Assembly: GCA_023487645.1 (NCBI GenBank)
Contig: JAMDBX010000046.1
Coordinates: forward strand, 1-33,648
DNA length: 33,648 nt
DNA from: Patescibacteria group bacterium
GTDB lineage: Bacteria; Patescibacteria; Microgenomatia; Daviesbacterales; UBA10151
Direction: 5' to 3'
Shown here: in pieces, positions 8,664 through 16,319 of the stretch
How positions within the stretch are numbered: position 1 is the stretch's first letter
Layout: the number at the start of each line of letters is the position of its first letter
Position numbers and translations under genes: made by a program
The notes under the pieces: model-generated
Databases searched by the model: none
What the model saw: only the letters and a program-made list of their open reading frames with translations
What the model was told of the DNA's origin: nothing

Positions 8664-8699
8664 TTGACTCCCCGGCCAAAAATCTGTTAAAAACAATGC

Positions 8700-9281
8700 A
8701 TGCAAATTTTTGGTTTAGTGGGCGAAAAAGGATCCGGCAAGCAAACCTTTGTCAATTTTATAAAACAGATTGCTTCGTCCTACAGTCCTCGCAATGACAA
8801 AGGGGAGGTATTAAAAATTAGGCAGGTAAGGTTTTCCGATATTTTGGCCGAAACTTTAATTATGTGGGATATTCCCATCACCAGAGCCAATTTACAAAAG
8901 TTGGCCTTAATGATGAGTGAAACTTTTGGCCAGACAGCTTTGGCTAAAGCGGCCAAGTTTTCCGTTGAAGGCGATACTGCTGACATTGTGATTTTTGACG
9001 GAGTCAGACGTGAAGCTGAAGCCAGATTAGTTCGAAGCTTTAAAAACAGTACTCTAATTTATATTACCGCCGGCCAAAAATTAAGATACCAAAGGTTAAA
9101 GACCAGAAGTGAAAAAGTCGGCGAAGTTGGGCTGACCTTTGAGCAATTTTTAAAAGAAGAAAAATCCAAAGCAGAAAAAGACATTCCCCAAATTTCCAAA
9201 AAAGCCGACATTAAGATCGAAAACAACGGCACCTTGGAGGAATTTAAAGCCAAAATTCAAAAGTTAAATATGATAAGCTAA
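8700..9281 (+). CDS. P-loop nucleotide kinase-like protein with repeat-derived insert
   Basis: 193 residues. Walker A is GEKGSGKQT (8-16). DIVIFDGVRREAEARL and the C-terminal lid-like helices resemble dephospho-CoA kinase and related nucleoside-phosphate kinases. The substrate is uncertain. Residues 24-36 (IASSYSPRNDKGE) are encoded by a copy of a dispersed palindromic repeat (8768-8798) and probably form an added loop after the P-loop helix. The stop is 4 bp before the ABC permease start, suggesting cotranscription. Confidence 0.7.
   Translation: MQIFGLVGEKGSGKQTFVNFIKQIASSYSPRNDKGEVLKIRQVRFSDILAETLIMWDIPITRANLQKLALMMSETFGQTALAKAAKFSVEGDTADIVIFDGVRREAEARLVRSFKNSTLIYITAGQKLRYQRLKTRSEKVGEVGLTFEQFLKEEKSKAEKDIPQISKKADIKIENNGTLEEFKAKIQKLNMIS
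8768..8798 (-). repeat. GTCAT-type palindromic repeat inside a coding gene
   Basis: Reads GATTGCTTCGTCC...CCTCGCAATGAC on the plus strand, with ATTGC/GCAAT arms. The right half matches the end of the element at 20615-20691 (CTCGCAATGACA). It lies in frame in the P-loop kinase-like gene. Confidence 0.7.
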
Positions 9282-9285
9282 GATC

Positions 9286-10104
9286 ATGGCGGCTGTCCGG
9301 CATTATCACCACCATTATCATTTTTCCTACACTACCTCCTTAAAAAGACATTTCCTATCTGTTTTGGTAGTTCTGTTTGTATTGTTTTTGCTGCTATTTT
9401 TTGCCTTTAGGTTTATTACCCCCACCAAACCTTTAATCAATTTAGACCAAATCTCAGCCCTGGATTTGCTGGAGGCAACTTTTGTCACTTTTTACCGCTT
9501 AACTTGGGCGTATATCCTGGCATTAGTAACATCTATACCCCTTGCCTTGTTAATCACCAGCAAGCCTAAAGTGGAAAAAGTCCTGTTGCCTTTTTTTGAT
9601 ATTTTGCAGTCCATTCCGGCCTTGGCTTTCTTCCCTATCATTGTCTTGGTTTTTATCAAGGCTAACTTCTTTGATGGGGCAGCTGTTTTTATCATTTTTT
9701 TGTCCATGCTTTGGAATTTAGTTTTTAGTATGATCGGCGGGCTGAAAACTATTCCGCAGGATATTGAATCAGCAGCATTTGTTTTTAAAGCCACTGGATG
9801 GAAGAAGCTTTTTAACATTACTTTACCGGCTATCTTTCCCTATATTATTACCGGATCGCTGCTAGCCTGGGCCCAGGGCTGGAATGTCATCATTGTGGCA
9901 GAAGTGCTGCATAACTATATTCCCGGCGGCACCAGCTTTTATGATTTATTTGGTCTGGGTAGTTTGTTGGTCCAGGCTTCATACCAAGGCAAAAATTCCA
10001 TCTTTTTAGCTTCTATTTTAGTGATGGTGATTTTAATTACCCTATTAAATTTCTTCATCTGGCAAAAACTGTTGCATTTTGTAGAAAGGTACAAATTTGA
10101 CTGA
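9286..10104 (+). CDS. ABC transporter permease, SsuC/TauC type
   Basis: 272 residues, six predicted membrane helices. The cytoplasmic EAA loop for ATPase docking lies near residues 163-190 (IESAAFVFKATGWKKLF...). This resembles the nitrate/sulfonate/taurine importer family. The N-terminus is unusually histidine-rich (RHYHHHYHFSY), a possible metal-binding tail. It pairs with the ATPase at 10241, from which it is separated by a palindromic element. No substrate-binding protein is in the window, so substrate cannot be assigned. Confidence 0.88.
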   Translation: MAAVRHYHHHYHFSYTTSLKRHFLSVLVVLFVLFLLLFFAFRFITPTKPLINLDQISALDLLEATFVTFYRLTWAYILALVTSIPLALLITSKPKVEKVLLPFFDILQSIPALAFFPIIVLVFIKANFFDGAAVFIIFLSMLWNLVFSMIGGLKTIPQDIESAAFVFKATGWKKLFNITLPAIFPYIITGSLLAWAQGWNVIIVAEVLHNYIPGGTSFYDLFGLGSLLVQASYQGKNSIFLASILVMVILITLLNFFIWQKLLHFVERYKFD

Positions 10105-10112
10105 CACAAAGT

Positions 10113-10226
10113 GTCATCCCGACGAATGTCGGGATCCAATTAAACACAAGCTTAAATGGTTAATAGACGTGGACTATTATCCTCACTATGTTCGGATAAT
10201 TGGATTCCTGCTTTCGCAGGAATGAC
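10113..10226. repeat. GTCAT...ATGAC inverted-repeat element (MITE/REP-like)
   Basis: 114 bp. It starts GTCATCCCGA..TCGGGATCCAATTA and ends TAATTGGATTCCTGC..GCAGGAATGAC. The ends are near-perfect inverted repeats of about 26 bp, each containing its own small hairpin. It sits between the ABC permease and ATPase genes and fills nearly the whole 136-bp gap. Confidence 0.8.
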
Positions 10227-10240
10227 GGAAAAATACTAAA

Positions 10241-10954
10241 ATGAATCATGTTGTAACTTTAGACAATATCAGTAAAAAATATCCCGGCACTCCAGACAAA
10301 TGGGTGGTGCAAAATGTCAACCTAAAAGTTAGCCAGGGAGAATTTTTTTGTCTGATTGGTCCTTCGGGCTGTGGCAAATCAACTCTGCTAAAAATGATCG
10401 CCGGTATCGAAACACCAACCTCCGGCAACATCACCAAACCCAGCAATATCTCCATGGTTTTCCAATCTGGAGCCTTACTGCCCTGGCTGACTGTAAAAGA
10501 AAATGTAACTTTTGGTTTGAAAATGGCCAACACCCCCAAACATTTAATAGAAAGCCAAGTTGCAGAATATTTACGAATGGTTAATCTAGTTGGCTTTAAT
10601 TACAAATATCCCCGGCAGTTATCCGGCGGGCAAAGACAACGGGTGGGAATTGCCCGGGCTTTGGCTGTCAAACCGGAAGTGCTACTTCTTGACGAACCCT
10701 TCTCCGCCCTGGATCCTCTAACCACTGAAGAGCTTCACCAAGACCTTTTGAAAATCTGGCAGGATACCAAGATTACTATCATCATGGTTTCCCACCTGTT
10801 GGAAGAAGCCATATTATTGGCAGACAGAATTGGGATCATGAAAGATGGCAACCTGAAAGAGGTAACGGAGGTTAATTTACAAAGACCTAGAAACAGAAGA
10901 TCAGAACAATTTTTTGAGCTTGGGGATAAATTGTATAAACTAATTCAGGATTGA
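10241..10954 (+). CDS. ABC transporter ATPase, SsuB/TauB type
   Basis: 237 residues. Walker A GPSGCGKST (40-48), the Q-loop VFQSG at 73-77, signature LSGGQ (127-131), Walker B LLLDEP (148-153) and the switch His185 are all intact. Best fit is the nitrate/sulfonate importer ATPase family, matching the permease at 9286. No Shine-Dalgarno is visible. The final codons overlap the -35 box of the toxin-antitoxin promoter. Confidence 0.92.
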   Translation: MNHVVTLDNISKKYPGTPDKWVVQNVNLKVSQGEFFCLIGPSGCGKSTLLKMIAGIETPTSGNITKPSNISMVFQSGALLPWLTVKENVTFGLKMANTPKHLIESQVAEYLRMVNLVGFNYKYPRQLSGGQRQRVGIARALAVKPEVLLLDEPFSALDPLTTEELHQDLLKIWQDTKITIIMVSHLLEEAILLADRIGIMKDGNLKEVTEVNLQRPRNRRSEQFFELGDKLYKLIQD

Positions 10955-10979
10955 CAATCTGTACATAATTCTGTAAGAT
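10951..10979 (+). promoter_or_regulatory. Promoter of toxin-antitoxin operon
   Basis: Perfect TTGACA (10951-10956), 17-bp spacer, TAAGAT (10974-10979). The box ends 9 bp before the antitoxin ATG, so the transcript should begin at or within a few bases of the start codon (leaderless). Confidence 0.75.
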
Positions 10980-10988
10980 AAGCGTATT

Positions 10989-11264
10989 ATGGTTAAAACT
11001 TTACCTATTACTGAAGCAAGAGAGAAATTAACCAATCTAGTTGATAAAGCCAATAAAATCTGGGATGAATATATTATTACTGTTAACGGCAAGCCTGCCG
11101 CCGTTTTGATGTCTGTGGATGAATATGAGTCATGGAAAGAAACCAATGAGATCTTAGCTGACGAGAAGTTGATGAAAGCTATCAGACAAGGAGAGAAAGA
11201 TATTGAAGAAGGTAAAGTATATGACTGGGAAGAGGTTAAAAAAGAGCTCGGAATAAATGTATAA
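10989..11264 (+). CDS. Type II antitoxin, Phd/YefM family
   Basis: 91 residues. The N-terminal half (LPITEAREKLTNLVDKA and VNGKPAAVLMSVDEYESW) is the Phd/YefM DNA-binding fold. The acidic C-terminal tail should wrap the toxin. It overlaps the toxin gene by 8 bp, the usual translational coupling, and is probably autoregulatory at the promoter just upstream. Confidence 0.88.
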   Translation: MVKTLPITEAREKLTNLVDKANKIWDEYIITVNGKPAAVLMSVDEYESWKETNEILADEKLMKAIRQGEKDIEEGKVYDWEEVKKELGINV

Positions 11265-11508
11265 GATTAAATTAACCGCTAAGGCCAAAAAAGAGCTCGG
11301 AAAAATTAAAAAGCTTCATCAATCAGCAATCGGACTGGCTTTAGAAGAAATTAAGGAAAATCCCTTAGTTGGAAAATCCTTATCCAGAGAATTAACCAAT
11401 AGATATTCTTATCGAATCGGAATTTATAGGATCATCTACAAAGTTAACAAGGAAGACAAAATAATACATATTCTCGCCGCTGGCCACCGAGCTAATATCT
11501 ATAATTAA
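11257..11508 (+). CDS. Type II toxin, RelE/ParE family
   Basis: 83 residues with the RelE-type fold: ELGKIKKLH early, then LTNRYSYRIGIYRIIYKVNKEDKIIHILAAGHR. The Arg-rich strand and the terminal Arg are typical of ribosome-dependent mRNA interferases, though ParE cannot be excluded. It is immediately followed by the convergent dnaB gene with 15 bp between stops. Confidence 0.87.
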   Translation: MYKIKLTAKAKKELGKIKKLHQSAIGLALEEIKENPLVGKSLSRELTNRYSYRIGIYRIIYKVNKEDKIIHILAAGHRANIYN

Positions 11509-11523
11509 TGATGCATCAAAACA

Positions 11524-12882
11524 TCATGCAGCTGCGGCGGATTCTTTACCAGTTTTTTCCACCGGTCTGCCTCTGGTTTTTTCCATGCCGTAAAACTTGG
11601 TCCGGTCAGCCCGAAACATTAGCGGTATTTCTCCCACCGGACCGTTCCGGTGTTTTTGGATATCCAAAGTCACCTGCTCAATATGCTCCGGGTCTTCCCG
11701 GTAAATAAACATCACCACATCCGCATCCTGTTCAATCGCCCCTGATTCCCGTAGATCTGCCAACTGCGGCTTTCTGGTTCCCCGCTGTTCAACTGCCCGG
11801 GACAATTGGGAAATTGCCAACACTGGAATCTTTAACTCCCGGGCGATATTTTTCAAGCTTTGGGAAATTTCCGAAACTTCCTGCACCCTGTTGTCTAAAC
11901 TCCGGCCATGAACAAGCTGCAAGTAATCCACAATCAGGAGTTTCAAACCATGCTCAATTTGCAACCTCCTGGCTTTTGTCCGCATCTCGGAAATATTAAT
12001 ACCCGGAGTATCATCAATATAAATTGGCGCCTCGGCCAGCTCCCCCATAGCCAAAGACAACTTGTCAAAATCTTTCTCATCCAATCTGCCGGTTTTTAGC
12101 TTCCAGGCTTCAATATCCGCCTGACCAACCAACAACCTGTCCACTAACTCTTCCTGGCTCATTTCCAAAGAAAACATCCCTACTGGCAGTCCGGCAGTAA
12201 CGGCCACATATTGGGCAATATTTAAAGCCATGGAAGTTTTACCCTGGCCTGGCCGGGAGGCTAAAATGATCAAATTCGAATTCTGCATACCGGCCAGCTT
12301 GGAATCCAAATCCCGAAAACCGGTAGGCACCCCCCGTAATTTTCCGGAAGATTTTTGCAGTTCATCTAATCTATCAAAACTCTCGGTTAAGGCATCTTTG
12401 ATCGGCCGGAAATCCCGGCTGACATGATCCTGGGATAAAGAAAATATCGCCGCTTCCGCCTTTTCCAATAGCTCCTCTACCGGCTCCCCTTCATCATAAG
12501 CATGCTGAACAAGTAAGGTAGCTTGGGCAATTAAGCTTCTCCTTATAGCATGATCCTTAATAATCTTGGCATAATGTTCGATGTGGGCTGAGGTGGGAAC
12601 AATATTGATCAGGGAAGCCAAATATGCAGACCCGCCAACTCTATCATAAGCATTTTTTCTTTTCAGCTCTTCGGTAACAGTTACCAAATCTATCGGTTCA
12701 CGCCTCTCAAACAAGGCCTGAATCGCTTCATAAATAGGACCATGCTGGTCAGTACGGTAAAAGTTTTGGGGGTGCAAAATTTCGGAAATCCGGACAATCG
12801 CATCTTTATCAATTAAAAGAGAGCCCAAAAGGGACTGCTCTGCATCTATATTTTGCGGAGGAAGTTTAACTGCATTAGACAT
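11524..12882 (-). CDS. dnaB: Replicative DNA helicase DnaB
   Basis: 452 residues, normal length. The N-terminal helical domain (about 8-110) is followed by the RecA-like motor. Walker A reads SRPGQGKTS (209-217) where most DnaB proteins have RPSMGKT. Walker B is KLLIVDYLQL, and the arginine-rich ISQLSRAVEQR is present. It unwinds DNA at the fork and loads primase. A weak -10 (TTTAAT) lies 6 bp before the ATG. Confidence 0.96.
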   Translation of the reverse strand: MSNAVKLPPQNIDAEQSLLGSLLIDKDAIVRISEILHPQNFYRTDQHGPIYEAIQALFERREPIDLVTVTEELKRKNAYDRVGGSAYLASLINIVPTSAHIEHYAKIIKDHAIRRSLIAQATLLVQHAYDEGEPVEELLEKAEAAIFSLSQDHVSRDFRPIKDALTESFDRLDELQKSSGKLRGVPTGFRDLDSKLAGMQNSNLIILASRPGQGKTSMALNIAQYVAVTAGLPVGMFSLEMSQEELVDRLLVGQADIEAWKLKTGRLDEKDFDKLSLAMGELAEAPIYIDDTPGINISEMRTKARRLQIEHGLKLLIVDYLQLVHGRSLDNRVQEVSEISQSLKNIARELKIPVLAISQLSRAVEQRGTRKPQLADLRESGAIEQDADVVMFIYREDPEHIEQVTLDIQKHRNGPVGEIPLMFRADRTKFYGMEKTRGRPVEKTGKESAAAA

Positions 12883-12887
12883 ATCTT

Positions 12888-13035
12888 TATTAAAAGAGCA
12901 GCGAAGTCGAGTGCAGTCAAAAAATGCAGTGCAGTTGAGCGCACCGCAGAATTCCTGATCCAGTCACCACCCGGCGCGAAACAAACTCCAAGCGAGCGAC
13001 TTGGACGCGCGAGCGGTTTTTTGCGCACCGACGAG
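12888..13035. other. GC-rich intergenic block between dnaB and MBL gene
   Basis: About 150 bp, clearly richer in G and C than its surroundings. It contains direct repeats of TGCAGT, an inverted repeat CCAAG-CGAGCGA-CTTGG (12989-13005) flanked by GCGCG/CGCGC, and TTTTTT at 13016-13021. On the minus strand the CCAAG/CTTGG hairpin is followed by an imperfect T tract, so part may terminate the MBL gene. The rest is unexplained and could be a dispersed repeat or structured RNA. Confidence 0.5.
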
Positions 13036-13698
13036 CTAGCTCTTACTTAACACCACCACCTGTGGCTCTTCGGGCAGTTTTTCTTTGGTTATCGAAAGCT
13101 TGGGTTGCAGGATGGCTCCTTCTGCTCCCATTTCCTTCAAAAACCCGTCAACACTATCAAGTTCAAACTTTAATCCTTCTATTTTGTAATGCATTGGGAT
13201 AATAATTTTTGGTTCCAACTGGGAAACAATATTTGAAGCTATTTCAGAGTTTATGGTGTATGTGCCCCCCACCGGAATAAGCAAAATATCAGTTGGGCCA
13301 ATTTCGGCAACTTGCTCCTCGGTTAGTTTGCCTTGCCCCAAATCCCCCAAATGCACAATATCCAAATTATCCATAAATAAATGGAAAATAGTATTTAGCC
13401 CTCTTTCGGACCCTTCAGAATTATCATGGAAAGAACGTATACCGGTAATAACCGCCCCCGCTACTTCGTATTCTCCGGGTTTACCAAAAACCATTGGTTT
13501 ACTGCCATCCGGCATAGTAACCGCTGAAATAAAATTATGATCCTGATGATCATGTGTCACCAATGCCACATCTGCTTGTAACTCTTTTTCTTTGGGAAGT
13601 TTGAGACCGGTAAATTGAGGATCGTGTGGATCTATCACGACAGTAGCAGTTTTACCTTTTATTTTAAAACATGCTTGTCCATACCAGTAAATATCCAT
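13036..13698 (-). CDS. MBL-fold metal-dependent hydrolase (UlaG/YtnP-like)
   Basis: About 220 residues. The metallo-beta-lactamase motif THDHQDHN supplies the HxHxDH metal ligands. VHLGDLGQ and IPMHYKIEGLKF supply the later Asp and His ligands. This resembles small UlaG-like hydrolases common in reduced genomes. Substrate is unknown. I prefer ATG 13698 over the upstream in-frame TTG at 13704, because an extended -10 (TGC TAATAT) ends 9 bp before the ATG. Confidence 0.85.
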   Translation of the reverse strand: MDIYWYGQACFKIKGKTATVVIDPHDPQFTGLKLPKEKELQADVALVTHDHQDHNFISAVTMPDGSKPMVFGKPGEYEVAGAVITGIRSFHDNSEGSERGLNTIFHLFMDNLDIVHLGDLGQGKLTEEQVAEIGPTDILLIPVGGTYTINSEIASNIVSQLEPKIIIPMHYKIEGLKFELDSVDGFLKEMGAEGAILQPKLSITKEKLPEEPQVVVLSKS

Positions 13699-13707
13699 CG
13701 CCAAAAG

Positions 13708-13736
13708 ATATTAGCAAAAACTTCATTACCGAACAA
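13708..13736 (-). promoter_or_regulatory. Promoter of MBL hydrolase gene
   Basis: On the minus strand: TTGTTC, 17-bp spacer, TAATAT with an upstream TGC. The box ends 9 bp before ATG 13698, suggesting a leaderless mRNA. Confidence 0.6.
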
Positions 13737-13757
13737 TCCCTCAAATCGGGACAGGTA

Positions 13758-13766
13758 TGTTAAAAT
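13758..13766 (+). promoter_or_regulatory. Extended -10 of the anchored-protein gene
   Basis: TG-T-TAAAAT, ending 11 bp before ATG 13778. It overlaps the alternative ATG at 13757, favouring the downstream start. Confidence 0.45.
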
Positions 13767-13777
13767 TGATTCTAGCC

Positions 13778-14212
13778 ATGCAACTCCGGAAGAAATTATC
13801 CACCAAACAGTTTATTTTGTCCCAGTTATTGATATTAATCGTCAGCCTTTCATTTCTGGCTGGGCTTTATTACATCGTCAACATCCAGTATCAAAAACCT
13901 CCAAAAGTTTTTGAAAACGGACCGGTGACCGCTCTACCCAAAACTCTTCAACTGGACTTAGATCAACCTGATGACAATTCCCTAACATTCCAATCCTCAA
14001 TAGTTGTTTCCGGTCAAACCGCCCCCAAACTTAATGTATTAATCTCAACCGACATCAACGATACAATCATCCAATCAAAGCCGGACGGCTCCTTTTCCAC
14101 TGTGTTAGATTTGGATGAAGGAGTTAATCAAATTACGGTGGTAGTTTTTGACCCAACCGGCGATTCCAAATCCATTAAACGAACAGTCTACTATTCCAAA
14201 GAAAAACTATGA
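13778..14212 (+). CDS. Membrane-anchored protein with Ig-like extracytoplasmic domain
   Basis: About 144 residues from ATG 13778 (an in-frame ATG at 13757 would add 7). There is a basic N-terminus, one membrane span (about 14-35), then a beta-rich domain. The pattern VVSGQTAPKLNVLISTD...FSTVLDLDEGVNQITVVVFD resembles bacterial Ig-like or extracellular carbohydrate-binding modules. It is probably anchored in the membrane facing outward. It overlaps the next gene by 4 bp (ATGA), so the two are likely partners at the cell surface. No specific function is recognised. Confidence 0.75.
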   Translation: MQLRKKLSTKQFILSQLLILIVSLSFLAGLYYIVNIQYQKPPKVFENGPVTALPKTLQLDLDQPDDNSLTFQSSIVVSGQTAPKLNVLISTDINDTIIQSKPDGSFSTVLDLDEGVNQITVVVFDPTGDSKSIKRTVYYSKEKL

Positions 14213-14931
14213 TAAAAAAGGTTACAGTTATTTTACTGGCAATAATATTACTTAATGCACCGTATATAGCATATGCTGCTGAGAGTAGTCCTTCTGCCGA
14301 TATCCGAGCTAAACTTGAGGAGCTAAAAGAAGAAATTGCCTCAAAGGCAGCAAAATTAAAACAAATTATTGACCGCAAATTAAAAGACAAAGCTTATGTA
14401 GGAAAGATTAAATCCAAGTCAGATACCTCTATAACTGTAGCAACCGACTCCGGACCAAAAATAGTCAGTATTAACCAGGACACTGTTTTTGACAGTAACG
14501 TCAAGTCTAAAACCAAATTTTCCCAAAAAACTATGGCTCTGGAAGACTACATTGCTGCCTTAGGAGACAGCGATGAAACCGGCGTCTTAACCGCCAAAGA
14601 GATTATTCTGCTGCCCGCACCTAAAGATCAGCCCAAAACTTATTTATGGGGTCAGATTGTTTCAATCTCAGACCAACTGGTAACACTCAGGAATAATCAA
14701 TTTAAAAATATAGCCACCACCCTGCCTGATCGATCTGAAGTAAAACTAAATAATTTTGTGATCCTTACCGGCAATGAAGATAAAAATAATATTTTTGATG
14801 CCAGATTTGCTTATGTCATCCCCCAAGGCGGAACAATAAAACCCAAAAAAGTAGCCACTCCTTCTGCCCAAATCTCCACCCCATCAGTTCATCCTGCTAC
14901 CGGCGGTACCAAATCCAAACCCACCCCCTAA
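14209..14931 (+). CDS. Secreted protein with two OB/DUF5666-like segments
   Basis: 240 residues. A signal peptide (1-23, AYAA cleavage region) is followed by a charged helical segment (30-62). Two beta segments, YVGKIKSKSDTSITVATDSG and YLWGQIVSISDQLVTLRNN, have the rhythm of DUF5666-like domains. The C-terminal tail is rich in Pro, Thr and Ser. It is likely exported and translated together with the preceding gene. Its function is not recognised. It ends 4 bp inside the convergent manC gene. Confidence 0.7.
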   Translation: MIKKVTVILLAIILLNAPYIAYAAESSPSADIRAKLEELKEEIASKAAKLKQIIDRKLKDKAYVGKIKSKSDTSITVATDSGPKIVSINQDTVFDSNVKSKTKFSQKTMALEDYIAALGDSDETGVLTAKEIILLPAPKDQPKTYLWGQIVSISDQLVTLRNNQFKNIATTLPDRSEVKLNNFVILTGNEDKNNIFDARFAYVIPQGGTIKPKKVATPSAQISTPSVHPATGGTKSKPTP

Positions 14932-16010
14932 GCCAACTTCTCGTTAGGGGTACCGGCTAAACTCTCCACGTATTTTTTAATTTTGGGGACTGAAGTCTTT
15001 GGACAAACCAGCAAAACGTCTCCGGTATTGATGACGAGCATCCCTTTTAAATCAATCCCCACAATTAGCTGGCCGTTATAGTTAAATACCAAATTATCCG
15101 TTGAATCCAACAGCTCTACATTACCTTTAATCACATTTTCATCTTCGGATTTGGCCAAAGCCTCTTTTAATGCCTCCCAAGCCCCAATATCGCTCCAGCC
15201 AATATCTACTGATAATACCAAGCCGTTTGCCGGATCCAGCTTTTCCAAAATGGCATTGTCAAAAGAAATTTTTTCCATGGCCGGGTAAACTTCATCGACA
15301 AATTTTTCGTAGCCCGCCGTCCCTACTGCATCCGAAATTAACCTTAATTTCTCAAAAAGACCGGGGGCAAACTTTTCATAAGACTTCCACAAAAATTTGG
15401 GGGTGGTCACAAAATAACCTAAGTTCCAAGCATGCTGACCGTCTGCTAAAAAACTTCGGGCTAAATTCTCATCGGGCCGGTATTTAAAACCTTTAAATTC
15501 ATAAACCGGAGTTTCCCCTTCCTTTTTAACCTCGCTGCCAAATTCAATATAACCCAAATTCACACTGGCAAACCGGGGTTTTTGTCCCACAAAAATAATC
15601 TTCTCCGGATCGTCCTGGCTGAGTTTCTCCGCAATTTTCAAAGCTTTTCTGAATTCATCGTCTTTTTTAATCAGGTGATCCCCCCAAAGTATGGCTATTT
15701 GCTCATCCGGATTTTTCTTCATAAAGTTAGCAATAACCAAGCCCACTGCCGGACCTACATCGCGCATGGCTGGCTCAAAAATCAGATTTGACTCGGGGAT
15801 TTCCGGGAACTGACTTTTAAGTATTTGCTCATATTGCTTATTGGTCGAAATATAAATGTCACTCCAGTCAAAATCCGGAAACACTTTGGAAATGGAAATC
15901 TGCAGCATCGATTTATCGTCAATTACCTTTTCAAATTGCTTAGGGGTATTCTTACGTGATAGCGGCCACAACCTGGTTCCAACTCCGCCAGCAAAGATGA
16001 CAATTTTCAT
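14928..16010 (-). CDS. manC: Mannose-1-phosphate guanylyltransferase
   Basis: 360 residues. The pyrophosphorylase signature FAGGVGTRLWPLSRKNTPKQF is at the N-terminus, with the sugar-binding stretch (GYIEFG) and a left-handed beta-helix-like C-terminus. It makes GDP-mannose from mannose-1-phosphate and GTP. This is the guanylyltransferase domain only, without the fused isomerase seen in many ManC proteins. GDP-mannose is a likely donor for surface glycosyltransferases such as those at 3196-7051. A TATAAT in the adjacent tandem repeat lies 20 bp upstream of the ATG. Confidence 0.93.
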   Translation of the reverse strand: MKIVIFAGGVGTRLWPLSRKNTPKQFEKVIDDKSMLQISISKVFPDFDWSDIYISTNKQYEQILKSQFPEIPESNLIFEPAMRDVGPAVGLVIANFMKKNPDEQIAILWGDHLIKKDDEFRKALKIAEKLSQDDPEKIIFVGQKPRFASVNLGYIEFGSEVKKEGETPVYEFKGFKYRPDENLARSFLADGQHAWNLGYFVTTPKFLWKSYEKFAPGLFEKLRLISDAVGTAGYEKFVDEVYPAMEKISFDNAILEKLDPANGLVLSVDIGWSDIGAWEALKEALAKSEDENVIKGNVELLDSTDNLVFNYNGQLIVGIDLKGMLVINTGDVLLVCPKTSVPKIKKYVESLAGTPNEKLA

Positions 16011-16030
16011 AATTCGAGTAATAACGAAGA

Positions 16031-16132
16031 ATTATAACGCAACGCGTTACAAGAAGCGTCGCGATGTAATCGCAAGCGATTATAACGCAACGCGTTACAA
16101 GAAGCGTCGCGATGTAATCGCAAGCGATTATA
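16031..16132. repeat. 48-bp tandem repeat, 2.1 copies
   Basis: Unit 1 16031-16078 and unit 2 16079-16126 are identical, followed by the first six bases of a third. Each unit contains two hairpins: TAACGC-AAC-GCGTTA and TAATCGC-AA-GCGATTA, plus TCGCGA. In the minus direction each unit end supplies TATAAT. It lies just upstream of manC. Confidence 0.95.
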
Positions 16133-16285
16133 GTCCACGTCTACAAGAATAATATACCACAGACTTCCTAATTCGTCATTGAACTAAGCAGTTGTCAAAC
16201 AATTTATATTCAATTATCACAATATAGTGCACCTTGCACCCTAGGGGTGTATTTATATTGACACCTGCGGTAACCGATAGTAAAT
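16133..16285. other. Unassigned AT-rich spacer before the his promoter
   Basis: No coding signal is seen. It contains a short hairpin-like GTGCACCTTGCACCCTAGGG region near 16228-16247 and a second TTGACA (16257-16262) without a clear -10. Nothing else is recognised. Confidence 0.4.
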
Positions 16286-16313
16286 TTGACAAGGAAAGGT
16301 TTTGTGGTATACT
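16286..16313 (+). promoter_or_regulatory. Promoter of the his T-box operon
   Basis: TTGACA (16286-16291), 16-bp spacer, TATACT (16308-16313) with an upstream TGG. Transcription should begin near 16320, giving a leader of about 295 nt before hisE. Confidence 0.75.
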
Positions 16314-16319
16314 AATTAC

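Noticed and set aside
12846..13050. Short ORFs on both strands across the GC-rich block before dnaB
   Set aside because: They overlap the dnaB start, lack ribosome binding sites and show no family features.
16031..16132. Tandem repeat as a CRISPR array, together with the Cas2-like gene
   Set aside because: Adjacent identical units without spacers, 14 kb from the Cas2-like gene; no cas1 or effector genes.
10164..16143. 14-base match TAGACGTGGACTAT (10164-10177) to the reverse complement at 16130-16143
   Set aside because: An exact 14-base match is expected by chance once or twice in a window of this size.
15856..16152. Plus-strand ORF with a repeated NATRYKKRRDVIAS-type peptide
   Set aside because: It starts antisense inside manC and its repeat is simply the 48-bp tandem DNA repeat translated; no ribosome binding site.
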